36,262 bases of DNA from Alphaproteobacteria bacterium (GCA_028868695.1 JAGWTZ010000033.1:1-36262); one strand, 5' to 3'. Positions 1-8,207 are shown, counted from the first letter of the stretch. Notes: generated by a model from the letters alone, not told the origin. Program-made: numbers and translations.

Positions 1-9
1 GAAACGAGA

Positions 10-53
10 CGGCAAACTGTTGCCGAAGCAGAAATGACCCGTCATAATGACGG
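10..53. promoter_or_regulatory. Two inverted repeats ahead of the Lrp/AsnC gene
   Basis: Two palindromes lie back to back at the left edge. Positions 10-25 read CGGCAA-ACTG-TTGCCG (6-bp arms). Positions 39-53 read CCGTCAT-A-ATGACGG (7-bp arms around one central base) and overlap the first possible ATG of the regulator at 47. Lrp/AsnC proteins commonly repress their own gene, so an autoregulatory operator is a reasonable inference. The first repeat could instead be the end of a terminator of a gene outside the window; no clear T-run follows it. Confidence 0.4.
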
Positions 54-520
54 AACGGCCTGACAGAATGACGAAACCCGCCCCCACCGCCAAGGACAAG
101 GACTTGTTGCAGCTTTTGCAAGCGAACGCGCGCGCGCCAGTGGCGGAGCTGGCCCGCAAGCTTGGCCTCTCGCGCACCACGGTGCAAGACCGGCTGCGGC
201 GGCTGGAGGAGCAGGGCGTGATTGCAGGTTATGGCCTGCGGCTGGCGAAGGCCGCCGAGGCCGGGCTTTCCGCTTGGGTTTCGGTGAGCGTTGAGGCAAG
301 GCAGCAGCTTGCGGTGGCCAAGGCCCTTTCCCATATGCAGGGGATAGAGCTTTTGCAGGCGGTTTCCGGCAAGGTGGATTTCGTGGCGCTGGTGACGGCG
401 CCGACGGCGGGGGAGATGGATCAGGTGCTTGATGCGATAACCCTGCTGCCGGGGGTGACGGCGATTGAAACAGCGGTCATTTTGTCGACAAAACTTGACC
501 GCAGAACCCTGCCGTCCTGA
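47..520 (+). CDS. Lrp/AsnC family transcriptional regulator
   Basis: A DNA-binding regulator of the leucine-responsive/AsnC type, 157 aa from the ATG at 47 or 150 aa from the ATG at 68. The N-terminal third holds the helix-turn-helix (LLQLLQANARAPVAELARKL followed by GLSRTTVQDRLRRLEEQGVI), which is the typical Lrp wHTH. The rest (about residues 65-150) matches the RAM/AsnC_trans_reg ligand-binding fold, including the segment around VSGKVDFVALVTAP. Family members sense amino acids or similar small molecules as dimers to octamers. Neither start has a good Shine-Dalgarno. The palindrome at 39-53 covers the ATG at 47, which favours 68 if that palindrome is an operator. The next gene starts 22 bp after the stop and could be cotranscribed. 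The ligand cannot be read from the sequence. Confidence 0.88.
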   Translation: MTERPDRMTKPAPTAKDKDLLQLLQANARAPVAELARKLGLSRTTVQDRLRRLEEQGVIAGYGLRLAKAAEAGLSAWVSVSVEARQQLAVAKALSHMQGIELLQAVSGKVDFVALVTAPTAGEMDQVLDAITLLPGVTAIETAVILSTKLDRRTLPS

Positions 521-542
521 GACAGTGAGTGGAGATTTCCTG

Positions 543-1949
543 ATGAAGATTCGGATTGCGAGTTTGGGCCTGGCCCTGGTGCTGCTGGTGGGGGGCGCTT
601 TGCAGCCCGCGCTGGCCCAGCAGGCGCAAGTGCCGCAAGACCGGCCGCAAATGCTGCTGTCTTTCGCGCCGCTGGTCAAACGCACCGCGCCCGCCGTGGT
701 CAATGTCTATGCCAAGACCATCCAGCGCGAGCAGCAGGCGGGGCCGTTTGATGATCCGTTCTTCCGGCAGTTCTTTGGCGATGGGCTGGCGGGGCCGCCG
801 CGGGAGCGGGTGGCCAATTCGCTGGGTTCAGGCGTGATCGTGGCGGCCAAGGGCATCATCGTCACCAACAACCATGTGATCAAGGGTGCGACCGACATCC
901 GCGTGGCGCTTGCGGACAAGCGCGAATTCCCCGCCAAGCTGGTGCTGGCAGATGAACGGACCGACTTGGCCGTGCTGCGCATTGACGTGGGCGAGGAGCA
1001 GCTTCCGGTTTTGCCGCTTGCGAATTCGGACAATCTTGAAGTGGGCGATCTGGTGCTGGCCATCGGCAACCCGTTTGGCGTTGGCCAGACGGTGACGAGC
1101 GGCATCATTTCGGCATTGGCGCGCACCGATGTGGGCGCCTCCGACTATCAATCCTTCATCCAGACCGATGCGGCCATCAACCCCGGCAATTCCGGTGGCG
1201 CGCTGGTAAACATGAAGGGTGAACTGATCGGCATCAACTCGATGATCTTCTCCAAGACGGGCGGGTCGGTCGGGCTTGGCTTTTCGATCCCTGCCAATCT
1301 GGTGGCCACGGTGGTGCAATCAGCTGAAACGGGGCAGAAAAAGATCGTGCGGCCGTGGCTCGGCGGCGAGTTCCAGAATGTCTCGCAGGATATTGCCGAT
1401 TCGCTGGGCCTGGCGCGGCCTGAAGGCGTGTTGATCATCAGCCTGAATGACGCCAGCCCGCTGGCCAAGGCGGGCCTCAAGCGCGGCGACGTGATCATGG
1501 CGATGGATGGAAAATCCATCGAAAATGCACAGGAACTCAATTACTTGCTTGGCATTTCTCACATCGGGGATGCAAAGCTGATCGAATACCGCCGGGGCAG
1601 CCAATCACAACAGGTTTCGATCACCCTGATGGCGGCCCCCGAGACTGTGAGCAGGCAGGAACTCACCATTTCGGGCAACACGCCGCTGGCGGGGCTGGTG
1701 GTGGCCAATCTATCGCCGGCCGTGGCGGATGAGCTTGGCATTGCGACCGAAGCCAAGGGCGTGGTGGTGACTGATGTGAAAGCGGGGCCGGCGCGCCAGT
1801 TCCTCGCCAAGGGCGATATCCTGCGCGATGTGAACGGCGTTTCCATCGACCAGGTGGATACGCTTCGCAAGGTGTTGCAGCAGAACCCGCGCGGCTGGCT
1901 CATTGGCTTTGAGCGCGGCGGCCAAAAAGTCTATTTGCGGCTGGGCTGA
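543..1949 (+). CDS. Do-type periplasmic serine protease (DegP/DegQ family) with two PDZ domains
   Basis: A trypsin-like envelope protease/chaperone for misfolded periplasmic proteins, 468 aa. I start it at ATG 543 because GGAG lies just upstream and a clear signal peptide follows (hydrophobic core to about residue 20, likely cleavage after ALA at 23-25); the frame remains open upstream to 465 but overlaps the previous gene. Catalytic triad: His111 (TNNHVIKG), Asp141 (ERTDLAVL) and Ser217 (NPGNSGGAL). PDZ1 spans roughly 270-365. A second, more divergent PDZ spans about 375-468 (VVVTDVKAGPARQFLAKGD, DILRDVNG). Length fits the DegQ/DegP family. It overlaps rarA by one base (TGATG), so the two are probably translationally coupled; Do protease next to rarA is a common alphaproteobacterial order. 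DegP versus DegQ cannot be decided from sequence alone. Confidence 0.93.
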   Translation: MKIRIASLGLALVLLVGGALQPALAQQAQVPQDRPQMLLSFAPLVKRTAPAVVNVYAKTIQREQQAGPFDDPFFRQFFGDGLAGPPRERVANSLGSGVIVAAKGIIVTNNHVIKGATDIRVALADKREFPAKLVLADERTDLAVLRIDVGEEQLPVLPLANSDNLEVGDLVLAIGNPFGVGQTVTSGIISALARTDVGASDYQSFIQTDAAINPGNSGGALVNMKGELIGINSMIFSKTGGSVGLGFSIPANLVATVVQSAETGQKKIVRPWLGGEFQNVSQDIADSLGLARPEGVLIISLNDASPLAKAGLKRGDVIMAMDGKSIENAQELNYLLGISHIGDAKLIEYRRGSQSQQVSITLMAAPETVSRQELTISGNTPLAGLVVANLSPAVADELGIATEAKGVVVTDVKAGPARQFLAKGDILRDVNGVSIDQVDTLRKVLQQNPRGWLIGFERGGQKVYLRLG

Positions 1950-3274
1950 TGACTACCCTTTTCGAGGCCGCAGCGCTGGACAGGCAGGGGCCGCGGCCTC
2001 TGGCTGACCGCATGCGGCCCACGCGCCTTGCCGATGTGGTGGGGCAGGACCATCTGGTGGGGCCGGAGGGTTCGCTCACCAAAATGCTGGCGGCGGCGCG
2101 GCTTCCTTCAATCATCTTGTGGGGGCCGCCGGGCACAGGCAAGACGACGATCGCGCGGCTTCTGGCGGGAGACGCAGGGCTGGTGTTCGAGCAAATGTCG
2201 GCGATTTTTTCCGGCGTTGCCGAACTCAAGAAGGCCTTTGAGCAGGCGCGGATGCGGCGCATGCAGGGGCGCACCACGCTGCTGTTTGTCGATGAGATCC
2301 ACCGCTTCAACAAGGCGCAACAGGATTCGTTCCTGCCTTACGTGGAGGATGGCACGATCACGCTGGTGGGGGCCACCACCGAGAACCCTTCCTTTGAGCT
2401 GAACAGCGCGCTTCTTTCGCGTGCGCAAGTGCTGGTGCTGAACCGGCTGGACAAGGCGGCGTTGGATTCGCTGTTGTCGCGCGCGGCGATGTTTGAGAAG
2501 CGGGTTCTGCCACTCGATGCAGAAGCCAAGGATGCGCTGCTTGAGATGGCGGACGGTGATGGCCGTTATTTCCTGAACCTCGTGGAAGAGGTGTTTGCTG
2601 GCGTGCCGGAAGGGGCGGCGGCGATTGGGCCAGAGGCGCTGAGCAAGCTGATTTCCAAGCGCATGCCGCTTTATGACAAGGCGGCGGATGGGCATTACAA
2701 CCTGATTTCGGCCTTGCACAAGTCGGTTCGTGGCTCAGACCCTGATGCGGCGCTTTATTATCTCGCGCGCATGCTGGCGGCGGGCGAAGACCCGCTGTTC
2801 CTGGCGCGGCGCATTGTTCGCATGGCCATTGAAGATGTGGGGCTGGCCGACCCGCAGGCTGTGCAGCAGGCGCTGGCGGCCAAGGACACGTTTGAATTCC
2901 TGGGATCACCCGAAGGGGAATTGGCGCTGGCGCAGGCGGTTGTCTATGTGGCCACCGCGCCCAAATCCAACGCCATCACCACGGCCTTTGGCGCCGCCAT
3001 GGCCAAGGCGCGGGAAACAGGCTCGCTGATGCCGCCCAAGCACATCCTGAACGCGCCCACCAAGCTGATGAAGGCGCAGGACTATGGCTCCGGCTATCAA
3101 TATGACCATGACCAGCCGGATGCGTTTTCAGGCCAGGACTATTTCCCAACCGAGATGGGCCGGCAGAAATTCTACGAACCGGTGGAACGCGGTTTCGAAC
3201 GGGAAATCCAGAAGCGGCTGGATTATTGGGCAAAGCTGCGGCGGGAAAAACAGAAAAGGCCGGATCAGGAATGA
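1949..3274 (+). CDS. rarA: Replication-associated recombination protein A (RarA/MgsA), AAA+ ATPase
   Basis: A clamp-loader-like AAA+ ATPase related to eukaryotic WRNIP1/Mgs1 that acts at stalled replication forks; 441 aa, the normal family length. Visible motifs: a VVGQDHL entry segment at about 30-36, Walker A GPPGTGKT at 59-66, Walker B LLFVDEIHRF at 111-120, sensor 1 in GATTENPSF, and the RarA C-terminal region including PPKHILNAPTKLMK and GYQYDHDQPDAF. The ATG at 1949 shares its A with the protease stop. The stop codon is inside the downstream terminator stem (3257-3282), so the gene ends the transcription unit. Function in this organism is by family inference. Confidence 0.96.
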   Translation: MTTLFEAAALDRQGPRPLADRMRPTRLADVVGQDHLVGPEGSLTKMLAAARLPSIILWGPPGTGKTTIARLLAGDAGLVFEQMSAIFSGVAELKKAFEQARMRRMQGRTTLLFVDEIHRFNKAQQDSFLPYVEDGTITLVGATTENPSFELNSALLSRAQVLVLNRLDKAALDSLLSRAAMFEKRVLPLDAEAKDALLEMADGDGRYFLNLVEEVFAGVPEGAAAIGPEALSKLISKRMPLYDKAADGHYNLISALHKSVRGSDPDAALYYLARMLAAGEDPLFLARRIVRMAIEDVGLADPQAVQQALAAKDTFEFLGSPEGELALAQAVVYVATAPKSNAITTAFGAAMAKARETGSLMPPKHILNAPTKLMKAQDYGSGYQYDHDQPDAFSGQDYFPTEMGRQKFYEPVERGFEREIQKRLDYWAKLRREKQKRPDQE

Positions 3275-3290
3275 TCCGGCCTTGTTGTTT
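3257..3290 (+). terminator. Rho-independent terminator overlapping the rarA stop codon
   Basis: A perfect 11-bp stem AGGCCGGATCA (3257-3267) pairs with TGATCCGGCCT (3272-3282) around a GGAA loop and is followed by the T-rich tract TTGTTGTTT. The rarA TGA is the first three bases of the 3' arm. It ends the lrp-protease-rarA run just before the converging doxX gene. Confidence 0.85.
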
Positions 3291-3307
3291 GCAGGGGTGG
3301 TTATGGT

Positions 3308-3718
3308 TCAGGCGGCGCGCGACGCGTCAACGCTGAAGGGGCCAGCGCCGGCGGCGGCGAAATAGAGGAACACGAAGCAGAAGAACACGGCGGCTTCGCC
3401 CTGGTTGATCATCGGGAAAATGCTGCCGGACATGCCGAAATGCACCATCCAGAAGGCCACGGCCATGAAGCCGGCGAGCACGAAAGAGGTGATGCGCGTG
3501 AAAGCGCCGAGCAGGAACAGCACGCCGCCGATCAGTTCGACAACGCCGGTGAAGGTGGTCATGCCGCCCATCTGGGCATACATGCCGGCCCAGCTGTCGT
3601 TGATCGGGAAATGCAGCATCTTAGAAGTGCCATGTTCGAGGAACATCAAGCCGGTGATGACGCGCAGGGCGGCCTGCAGCGAGGGGGTCCAGGTGGTGGG
3701 GATAACGCCAGTAAGCAT
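3308..3718 (-). CDS. DoxX family membrane protein
   Basis: A small integral membrane protein of the DoxX family, 136 aa. The N-terminal ALRVITGLMFLEHGTSKM segment and the repeated hydrophobic helices (about residues 13-30, 52-72, 78-98 and 105-124) give four predicted membrane spans, the usual DoxX layout. Homologues are linked variously to quinone-coupled oxidation and to redox or thiol-stress responses; the exact reaction here is unknown. AAGGA lies upstream of the ATG at 3718. The gene stands alone on the minus strand, converging with rarA. Its upstream region is conspicuously AT-rich and carries GTTAC/GTAAC inverted repeats (see 3740-3773), suggesting control by a HxlR- or MarR-type repressor, though no such regulator is in the window. 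Confidence 0.88.
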   Translation of the reverse strand: MLTGVIPTTWTPSLQAALRVITGLMFLEHGTSKMLHFPINDSWAGMYAQMGGMTTFTGVVELIGGVLFLLGAFTRITSFVLAGFMAVAFWMVHFGMSGSIFPMINQGEAAVFFCFVFLYFAAAGAGPFSVDASRAA

Positions 3719-3739
3719 AGTCTTAGTCCTTGGGTTTTC

Positions 3740-3773
3740 GTTACGATGGTTATTATGTAACTTAATAAATTAC
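3740..3773 (-). promoter_or_regulatory. AT-rich inverted repeats upstream of doxX (candidate operator)
   Basis: GTTAC at 3740-3744 is mirrored by GTAAC at 3757-3761. GTAA at 3757-3760 is mirrored again by TTAC at 3770-3773. A third repeat, TTATTA (3750-3755) and TAATAA (3763-3768), is nested between them. The stretch is far more AT-rich than its surroundings and lies 22-55 bp upstream of the doxX ATG, where a promoter and operator would sit. The regulator is unknown. Confidence 0.45.
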
Positions 3774-3869
3774 AGTTTGCAAGCCCTGTTTTCCGTTTCC
3801 AATCGCAAAAACCCTCTGCTATAGGCGCGCCAACCCATGGCCCACCCGGGCTTTGATGCCAGCAAACAG

Positions 3870-3954
3870 GCGGGCGTGGTGAAATTGGCAGACACGCAGG
3901 ATTTAGGTTCCTGTGGGGAAACCCGTGGGGGTTCAAGTCCCTCCGCCCGCACCA
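3870..3954 (+). tRNA. tRNA-Leu (anticodon UAG)
   Basis: An 85-nt class II tRNA with the 3' CCA encoded. The acceptor stem GCGGGCG (3870-3876) pairs with CGCCCGC (3944-3950). The anticodon stem CAGGA/TCCTG encloses loop TTTAGGT, putting the anticodon TAG at 3904-3906 and so reading CUA leucine codons. The long variable arm (about 3913-3928) and the T-arm GTTCAAGTC are visible. It lies 40 bp upstream of the trigger factor gene on the same strand. Confidence 0.97.
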
Positions 3955-3993
3955 AGCCTTCTGTTCTAGGCGACATTTGTAGTGAGAGAGAAA

Positions 3994-5361
3994 ATGCAAG
4001 TTACTGAGACGTTGAACGCGGGCCTGAAGCGTGAATTCAAGGTGGTTGTGAATGCCGCCGACCTGAACAAGGAACTCGACGCCAAGCTGAAGGATCTGGC
4101 TGGCCGGGCGCAAATCAAGGGCTTCCGCCCGGGCAAGGTGCCGGTGCAGCATCTCAAGAATCTCTATGGCAAGTCTGCCATGGCTGAAGTGATCCAGGAG
4201 AAGGTGGACGCGCAGTCCCGCCAGGTGTTTGCTGACCGCAACCTGAAGCCCGCCTATCAGCCAGAAGTGAAGCTGCCGGAAGACGAGAAGGAAGTGACGG
4301 CGGTGATGGACGGCAAGGCCGACCTCGCCTTCACCGTGGCTTCGGAAGTGGTTCCCGATTTTGAAGTGAAGGATTTTGCCGGCCTCGAACTGCACAAGCA
4401 TGTCGTGGCTGTCGCTGATGAACACCTTGATGAATCGCTCAAGAGCCTCGCCACCCAGTACAAGGGCTATGAGGCCAAGAAGGAAGGCGCCAAGGCCGAG
4501 AAGGGCGACCGCGTGACCATCAACTTCGTCGGCTCGATTGACGGCACTGAATTTGAAGGCGGCAAGGGTGACGACATTCCGCTGGAACTGGGTTCGAACC
4601 AGTTCATCCCCGGCTTTGAAGACCAGCTGGTTGGCACCAAGGCCGGCGACGACGTGACCGTGAAGGTGACCTTCCCGGCCGATTACGGCGCTGCCCATCT
4701 TGCTGGCAAGGAAGCCTCCTTCGCAGTGAAGGTGAATGCGGTGGAAGCGCCGTCGGAAACCAAGATCGACGAAGATTTTGCCAAGCGCATCGGCTTTGAA
4801 GATCTCGCCAAGCTCAAAGAGATGGTGAAGTCTGGCATCGAGCGTGAATTCGCCCAGATGACGGCGATGAAGCTGAAGCGCGATGTGCTCGACGCGATGG
4901 ACAAGCAATATGCCTTCGAGCTTCCGCAGAAGCTGGTGGACGGCGAGTTTGACTCGATCTGGGCCGCCCTCAGCAACGAAATGCAGAAGGCTGGCAAGAC
5001 CTTCGCTGACGAAAACACCACGGAAGACCAGGCCCGCACTGATTATCGCAAGATCGCCGAGCGCCGCGTGCGCCTTGGCCTGGTGCTGGGCACCATCGGC
5101 GAAAAGGAAGGTGTCACCATCACCGAGCAGGAACTGCAGCAGGCCCTGATTGGCCGCGCCCGCCAGTTCCCCGGCCAGGAAAAGCAGGTGTTCGACTTCT
5201 ACCGCAAGAACCAGGGCGCGCTTCTCGAGCTGCGCGGCCCGATCTTCGAACAGAAGGTTGTGGACCTGATCGTGAGCAAGGCCAAGGTTTCAGACAAGGC
5301 CGTTTCGCGCGACGAGCTGAAGAAGCTGGTTGAAGAGGAAGAGATGGGCAGCGACGCCTGA
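3994..5361 (+). CDS. tig: Trigger factor, ribosome-associated chaperone and peptidyl-prolyl isomerase
   Basis: Trigger factor binds the ribosome exit tunnel and shields nascent chains. At 455 aa it has family-typical length. The N-terminal ribosome-binding domain (about 1-115) carries the signature GFRPGKVP near residue 46. The FKBP-type PPIase domain lies at about 160-245 (KGDRVTINFVGSIDGTEFEG). The remainder is the helical C-terminal chaperone arm. I chose ATG 3994 over the GTG at 3982 because the purine run GAGAGAGAAA then acts as its ribosome-binding site and MQVTET is the usual alphaproteobacterial N-terminus. Clp and lon genes follow about 4 kb downstream; tig-clpP-clpX-lon is an ancient neighbourhood, here interrupted by three other genes. 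A strong terminator follows at 5386. Confidence 0.97.
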   Translation: MQVTETLNAGLKREFKVVVNAADLNKELDAKLKDLAGRAQIKGFRPGKVPVQHLKNLYGKSAMAEVIQEKVDAQSRQVFADRNLKPAYQPEVKLPEDEKEVTAVMDGKADLAFTVASEVVPDFEVKDFAGLELHKHVVAVADEHLDESLKSLATQYKGYEAKKEGAKAEKGDRVTINFVGSIDGTEFEGGKGDDIPLELGSNQFIPGFEDQLVGTKAGDDVTVKVTFPADYGAAHLAGKEASFAVKVNAVEAPSETKIDEDFAKRIGFEDLAKLKEMVKSGIEREFAQMTAMKLKRDVLDAMDKQYAFELPQKLVDGEFDSIWAALSNEMQKAGKTFADENTTEDQARTDYRKIAERRVRLGLVLGTIGEKEGVTITEQELQQALIGRARQFPGQEKQVFDFYRKNQGALLELRGPIFEQKVVDLIVSKAKVSDKAVSRDELKKLVEEEEMGSDA

Positions 5362-5385
5362 TCTTCCGTTCACGGATGAATTTGC

Positions 5386-5413
5386 AAGGGGTGGCGCAAG
5401 CCGCCCCTTTTTC
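5386..5413 (+). terminator. Rho-independent terminator after tig
   Basis: A 10-bp stem AAGGGGTGGC (5386-5395) / GCCGCCCCTT (5400-5409) contains one T-G wobble, is closed by a GCAA tetraloop and is followed by TTTTCTTT. It ends tig. It also sits 12 bp beyond the stop of the converging DUF1501 gene, although the minus-strand copy lacks a strong U-run. Confidence 0.88.
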
Positions 5414-5425
5414 TTTGCGGTGGGT

Positions 5426-6652
5426 TCAGGTGCGGATCAGGCCCTGCATGGGCTTGGCCGAGCCTGAATCGGGGAAGATGTCCTTCTCCAAGCGTTGCGC
5501 GCTGAGGCCGAACTGATCGGCCAGCAGGCCCTTCAGCACGGCGCGCAGGTCCGTCGTCGGGTTCAGGTCGCGGTTCTGGTAGAGGTTGGCGGGCTTGAGG
5601 CCCGGCCAATCTGCAATGACCCTGCCGCCCTTGATGGCGCCACCGGCCAGGAAGGCCAGCGTGCCGGTGCCATGGTCGGTGCCCACGGTGCCGTTCACCT
5701 GCGCCGTGCGGCCGAACTCCGTCATTACCACGATGGCCGTTTGCCCCCAGGCGGCGCCCAAGGTTTTCTCAAACTCTGCCAGCGCGCCATCGAGGCCGGT
5801 GAGCAGGTTGAACAGGCGGCCCTTTGCGCCGCCTTCATTCTCATGCGTATCCCAGCCATCGAAGGCCATGGCGGCGATGCGCGGCCCGTCATCGGTGGCC
5901 ATCAGGCGGGCAGCACCCCGGGCCTGCAACACCATGTCATTGGGATGATCGGAATTATCCATGCCCGCCATGGCGCCACTGGCCAGCTTTTGCGTGTCCA
6001 CACCGGCGCGCAGAAGTTCGGCCAGCTTCGGGTCGGTGTGGGTGTAGAGATCAAGCAGGCGGCGGGTGAGGTCATCCCCCGGCTTGGGCAGATTGGCTGG
6101 CGCCCAGCCCAAGGTCTCGGCCGGGCCGCGGATCACCAAAGGGGCGATGGCGCCAACCGCCAGCCCGTTGCCCGGTGGGGCGATGCGCTGGCCTGCGGGC
6201 AGGGCGGCAATGGCGCGGTTGAGCCAGCCGGAATCGGTTTTGCCCGGCCCGGCATAGCCGCTTTCGAGCACGTCTTGTCCGTCGAAATGGCTGCGGTCAC
6301 GGTATCCGGTGGCAGTGGCGTGAATGACGGCCGCTTGGCCCTTGCCGAAGAGGCGGGCGAAATTCGTCATGGCCGGGTTGAGGCTGAAGAATGAATCGAG
6401 AGGCAGGCCGGCGTTTTCGCCGCTGGTGGCCAGTGCCAGGTCTCCATGGAGGGCGGCATAGGTGGGGTCTCCCACCGGGGCCACGGCGGAGAGGCCGTCC
6501 ATCGCACCACGCAGGATGATGGCGATGAAGCGCGGGTCACGCCCATCGGCGGCGCGCGCGAATTTGGGGATGAAGGCGGAGGCCACAAGGCTGCCGGAGA
6601 GGCCGAGCAGGCGACGGCGGGAAAGAGAGGCAGTTTCGCAGAGCAGGGACAT
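5426..6652 (-). CDS. DUF1501 family exported protein with twin-arginine signal
   Basis: A DUF1501 protein of 408 aa; these resemble the alkaline phosphatase/sulfatase fold but the reaction is not established. I start at ATG 6652 because TGGAG lies six bases upstream and overlaps the end of the preceding gene; the ATG at 6664 is possible. The N-terminus carries a twin-arginine signal, SRRRLLGLSG, followed by a hydrophobic stretch ending in ARA, implying folded export through Tat. Conserved-looking segments include IILRGAMDGLSAVAP, the FDGWDTHEN motif and VVMTEFGRTAQVNG followed by TDHGTG, the typical metal-site-like residues of this family. It is directly downstream of, and probably coupled to, the DUF1800 gene; the two families are neighbours in many bacteria. 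Confidence 0.9.
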   Translation of the reverse strand: MSLLCETASLSRRRLLGLSGSLVASAFIPKFARAADGRDPRFIAIILRGAMDGLSAVAPVGDPTYAALHGDLALATSGENAGLPLDSFFSLNPAMTNFARLFGKGQAAVIHATATGYRDRSHFDGQDVLESGYAGPGKTDSGWLNRAIAALPAGQRIAPPGNGLAVGAIAPLVIRGPAETLGWAPANLPKPGDDLTRRLLDLYTHTDPKLAELLRAGVDTQKLASGAMAGMDNSDHPNDMVLQARGAARLMATDDGPRIAAMAFDGWDTHENEGGAKGRLFNLLTGLDGALAEFEKTLGAAWGQTAIVVMTEFGRTAQVNGTVGTDHGTGTLAFLAGGAIKGGRVIADWPGLKPANLYQNRDLNPTTDLRAVLKGLLADQFGLSAQRLEKDIFPDSGSAKPMQGLIRT

Positions 6653-6665
6653 GGGCAACTCCATT

Positions 6666-8099
6666 TCAGCGGCGCTGGAATTCGGGGGACATGAGCAGCA
6701 GAGCCAGGCCTTGCGGCTTGGATTCCGCGCGGGATACGGTTTGGCGCGTGTCTTGTGAGAGACTGGCGCCGAACAGGCTGGCGGCGAGGTCTCCTGGGTT
6801 GGTGGCGAGCTTCGATTGGCTTGCCATCAAAGAGGCATAGGACAAGCGCACCTTCATGCCTTCGGGCGAGGCCCAATCCTGCGCGGTGTCGCCAAAGCCG
6901 TTGGGGCCGGCGGGCTTCCACAAGGGCTGGCCCAACTCATTCAGCGCGCGAATCAAGGGCTGGGGCCTGTCTGGCGGCAGGTTCAGGGCGCGGCTGGCAG
7001 CCAGCAGGAATTCCTGCGGCGTGCGCAGCTTGGCGGCGGGTGTTGCCCAGGCGCCATCGTCATCCAGCAGGGTCTGAGTGAGCGCGAGGAGATCTCCATC
7101 GCTGGATCTGAAGCTGGCCGCCAGCTTGTCCACCAGCCCAGGCGGCGGCGCATCGGCGACAAAATGGCGGGCGAACTTGAAGGCGATGTGTTGGGCCGTG
7201 GCCGGGTGGCGGGCGAGATCGGCCAGCACGGCTTCGCCCTGGGCCTGGCCCTGCTGCGCATAAGCCTTGCCGAGCACCTTGCTTGCACCGGGTTCATGGG
7301 TGTTGGGATTGAAGACAAAAATGCCTGGGTCGAAATTGGTGTTGTTGAGGCCAGCAAAGGTCCAGCCGGTGATGATGCGGGCCAGGGCGGTGACATCAGC
7401 CTGCGTGTAGCCACCGTTCACACCCAGTGTGTGCAGTTCCATGATCTCGCGGGCAAGGTTTTCGTTCAGGCCTTTCTGGCGGCGCTGGCCGGCCTTGGAA
7501 TTGGGGCCGATGGAGTCGCGGTTGTCGAGGAAGAACAGCATGGTGGGGTGTTGCTCCACCGCCTTGAGCATGTCGGCAAATCGGCCCAGCACATGCGGGC
7601 GGATGGCCTCGCGCTCAAAGCTTCCCGCCGTGATGGTTGAAAGCGTGCCCTTGGCGATCGAGATGGCGAAGTGGTTTGACCAGAACCAGACAAGGCGCTC
7701 GATGAGGCCGCTCTGGTCATCAAATGCCTTCTGGTAACGGGCCTGGACCTCAGTGAGCAGCACATCGCGCTGCACGGGCATGGGCTTTTCCGGCTGGGGC
7801 TGGCCAGCCATTTCCATGGATTGCATGGGGGCCGCAGCTGCCGCCGGCATTTGTGCGGCCTGATCGCGCAGCATCTTCTTTTGCTGCTGTTCCTCAAAGG
7901 CGGCGATGAGGTTGGCCTTGCTGTCTTCCAGGCCTTCGCCATGCAGCAGCGCGGCTTGCGGCTTCAACTGGGTCTTGAGGTAGCTGCGCGCATCGGCGGC
8001 GATGGCGGCCTGATCGGCCTCGCCCAGATCAAAACGCGGGCCAAGGCCAAAGCGGCGCAAGGCGGTTGCGGCATTCACAGCCTCTGGCGGCAAAGACAT
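6666..8099 (-). CDS. DUF1800 family protein
   Basis: A DUF1800 protein of 477 aa with unknown biochemical role. ATG 8099 is chosen because GGGAGG precedes it; the frame is open to 8180 but the added residues look non-coding. Family marks: ATALRRFGLGPR near the N-terminus, a central FWSNHFAI segment (the family's FWhNHF motif), and the stretch NLAREIMELHTLGVNGGYTQ then ITGWTFAG. A low-complexity Ala/Met/Gln/Pro-rich insert occupies roughly residues 90-125. I see no convincing signal peptide, although its partner has one. It is the first gene of a two-gene unit with the DUF1501 gene, 13 bp apart, and its promoter must lie in the 8100-8262 divergent region, which contains palindromes. Confidence 0.9.
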   Translation of the reverse strand: MSLPPEAVNAATALRRFGLGPRFDLGEADQAAIAADARSYLKTQLKPQAALLHGEGLEDSKANLIAAFEEQQQKKMLRDQAAQMPAAAAAPMQSMEMAGQPQPEKPMPVQRDVLLTEVQARYQKAFDDQSGLIERLVWFWSNHFAISIAKGTLSTITAGSFEREAIRPHVLGRFADMLKAVEQHPTMLFFLDNRDSIGPNSKAGQRRQKGLNENLAREIMELHTLGVNGGYTQADVTALARIITGWTFAGLNNTNFDPGIFVFNPNTHEPGASKVLGKAYAQQGQAQGEAVLADLARHPATAQHIAFKFARHFVADAPPPGLVDKLAASFRSSDGDLLALTQTLLDDDGAWATPAAKLRTPQEFLLAASRALNLPPDRPQPLIRALNELGQPLWKPAGPNGFGDTAQDWASPEGMKVRLSYASLMASQSKLATNPGDLAASLFGASLSQDTRQTVSRAESKPQGLALLLMSPEFQRR

Positions 8100-8169
8100 C
8101 GGCACCTCCCATTGATTGAGGCTAGACGGCGGCATTTGCACCTTTCCGTCGCCAGCCGGGATACGTTCA

Positions 8170-8207
8170 CAACATTTCATGTTGGTTACAGGGCGTGATC
8201 GCTGTAA
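8170..8207. promoter_or_regulatory. Two palindromes in the divergent DUF1800 / beta-hydroxylase promoter region
   Basis: CAACAT-TTC-ATGTTG at 8170-8184 is followed one base later by TTACAG-N10-CTGTAA at 8186-8207. Both are perfect 6-bp-arm repeats, lying 71 bp and 56 bp from the two divergent starts. The layout suits repressor or activator binding that serves one or both genes. The binding protein is unknown. Confidence 0.45.

Noticed and set aside
3870-3954. tRNA-Leu as a genomic-island attachment site
   Set aside because: No integrase gene and no direct repeat of the tRNA 3' end was seen nearby; the following gene is the core trigger factor.
3646-4908. A 420-codon minus-strand open frame across tRNA-Leu and tig
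   Set aside because: It reads through the tRNA and the trigger factor coding region and has no recognisable domain.
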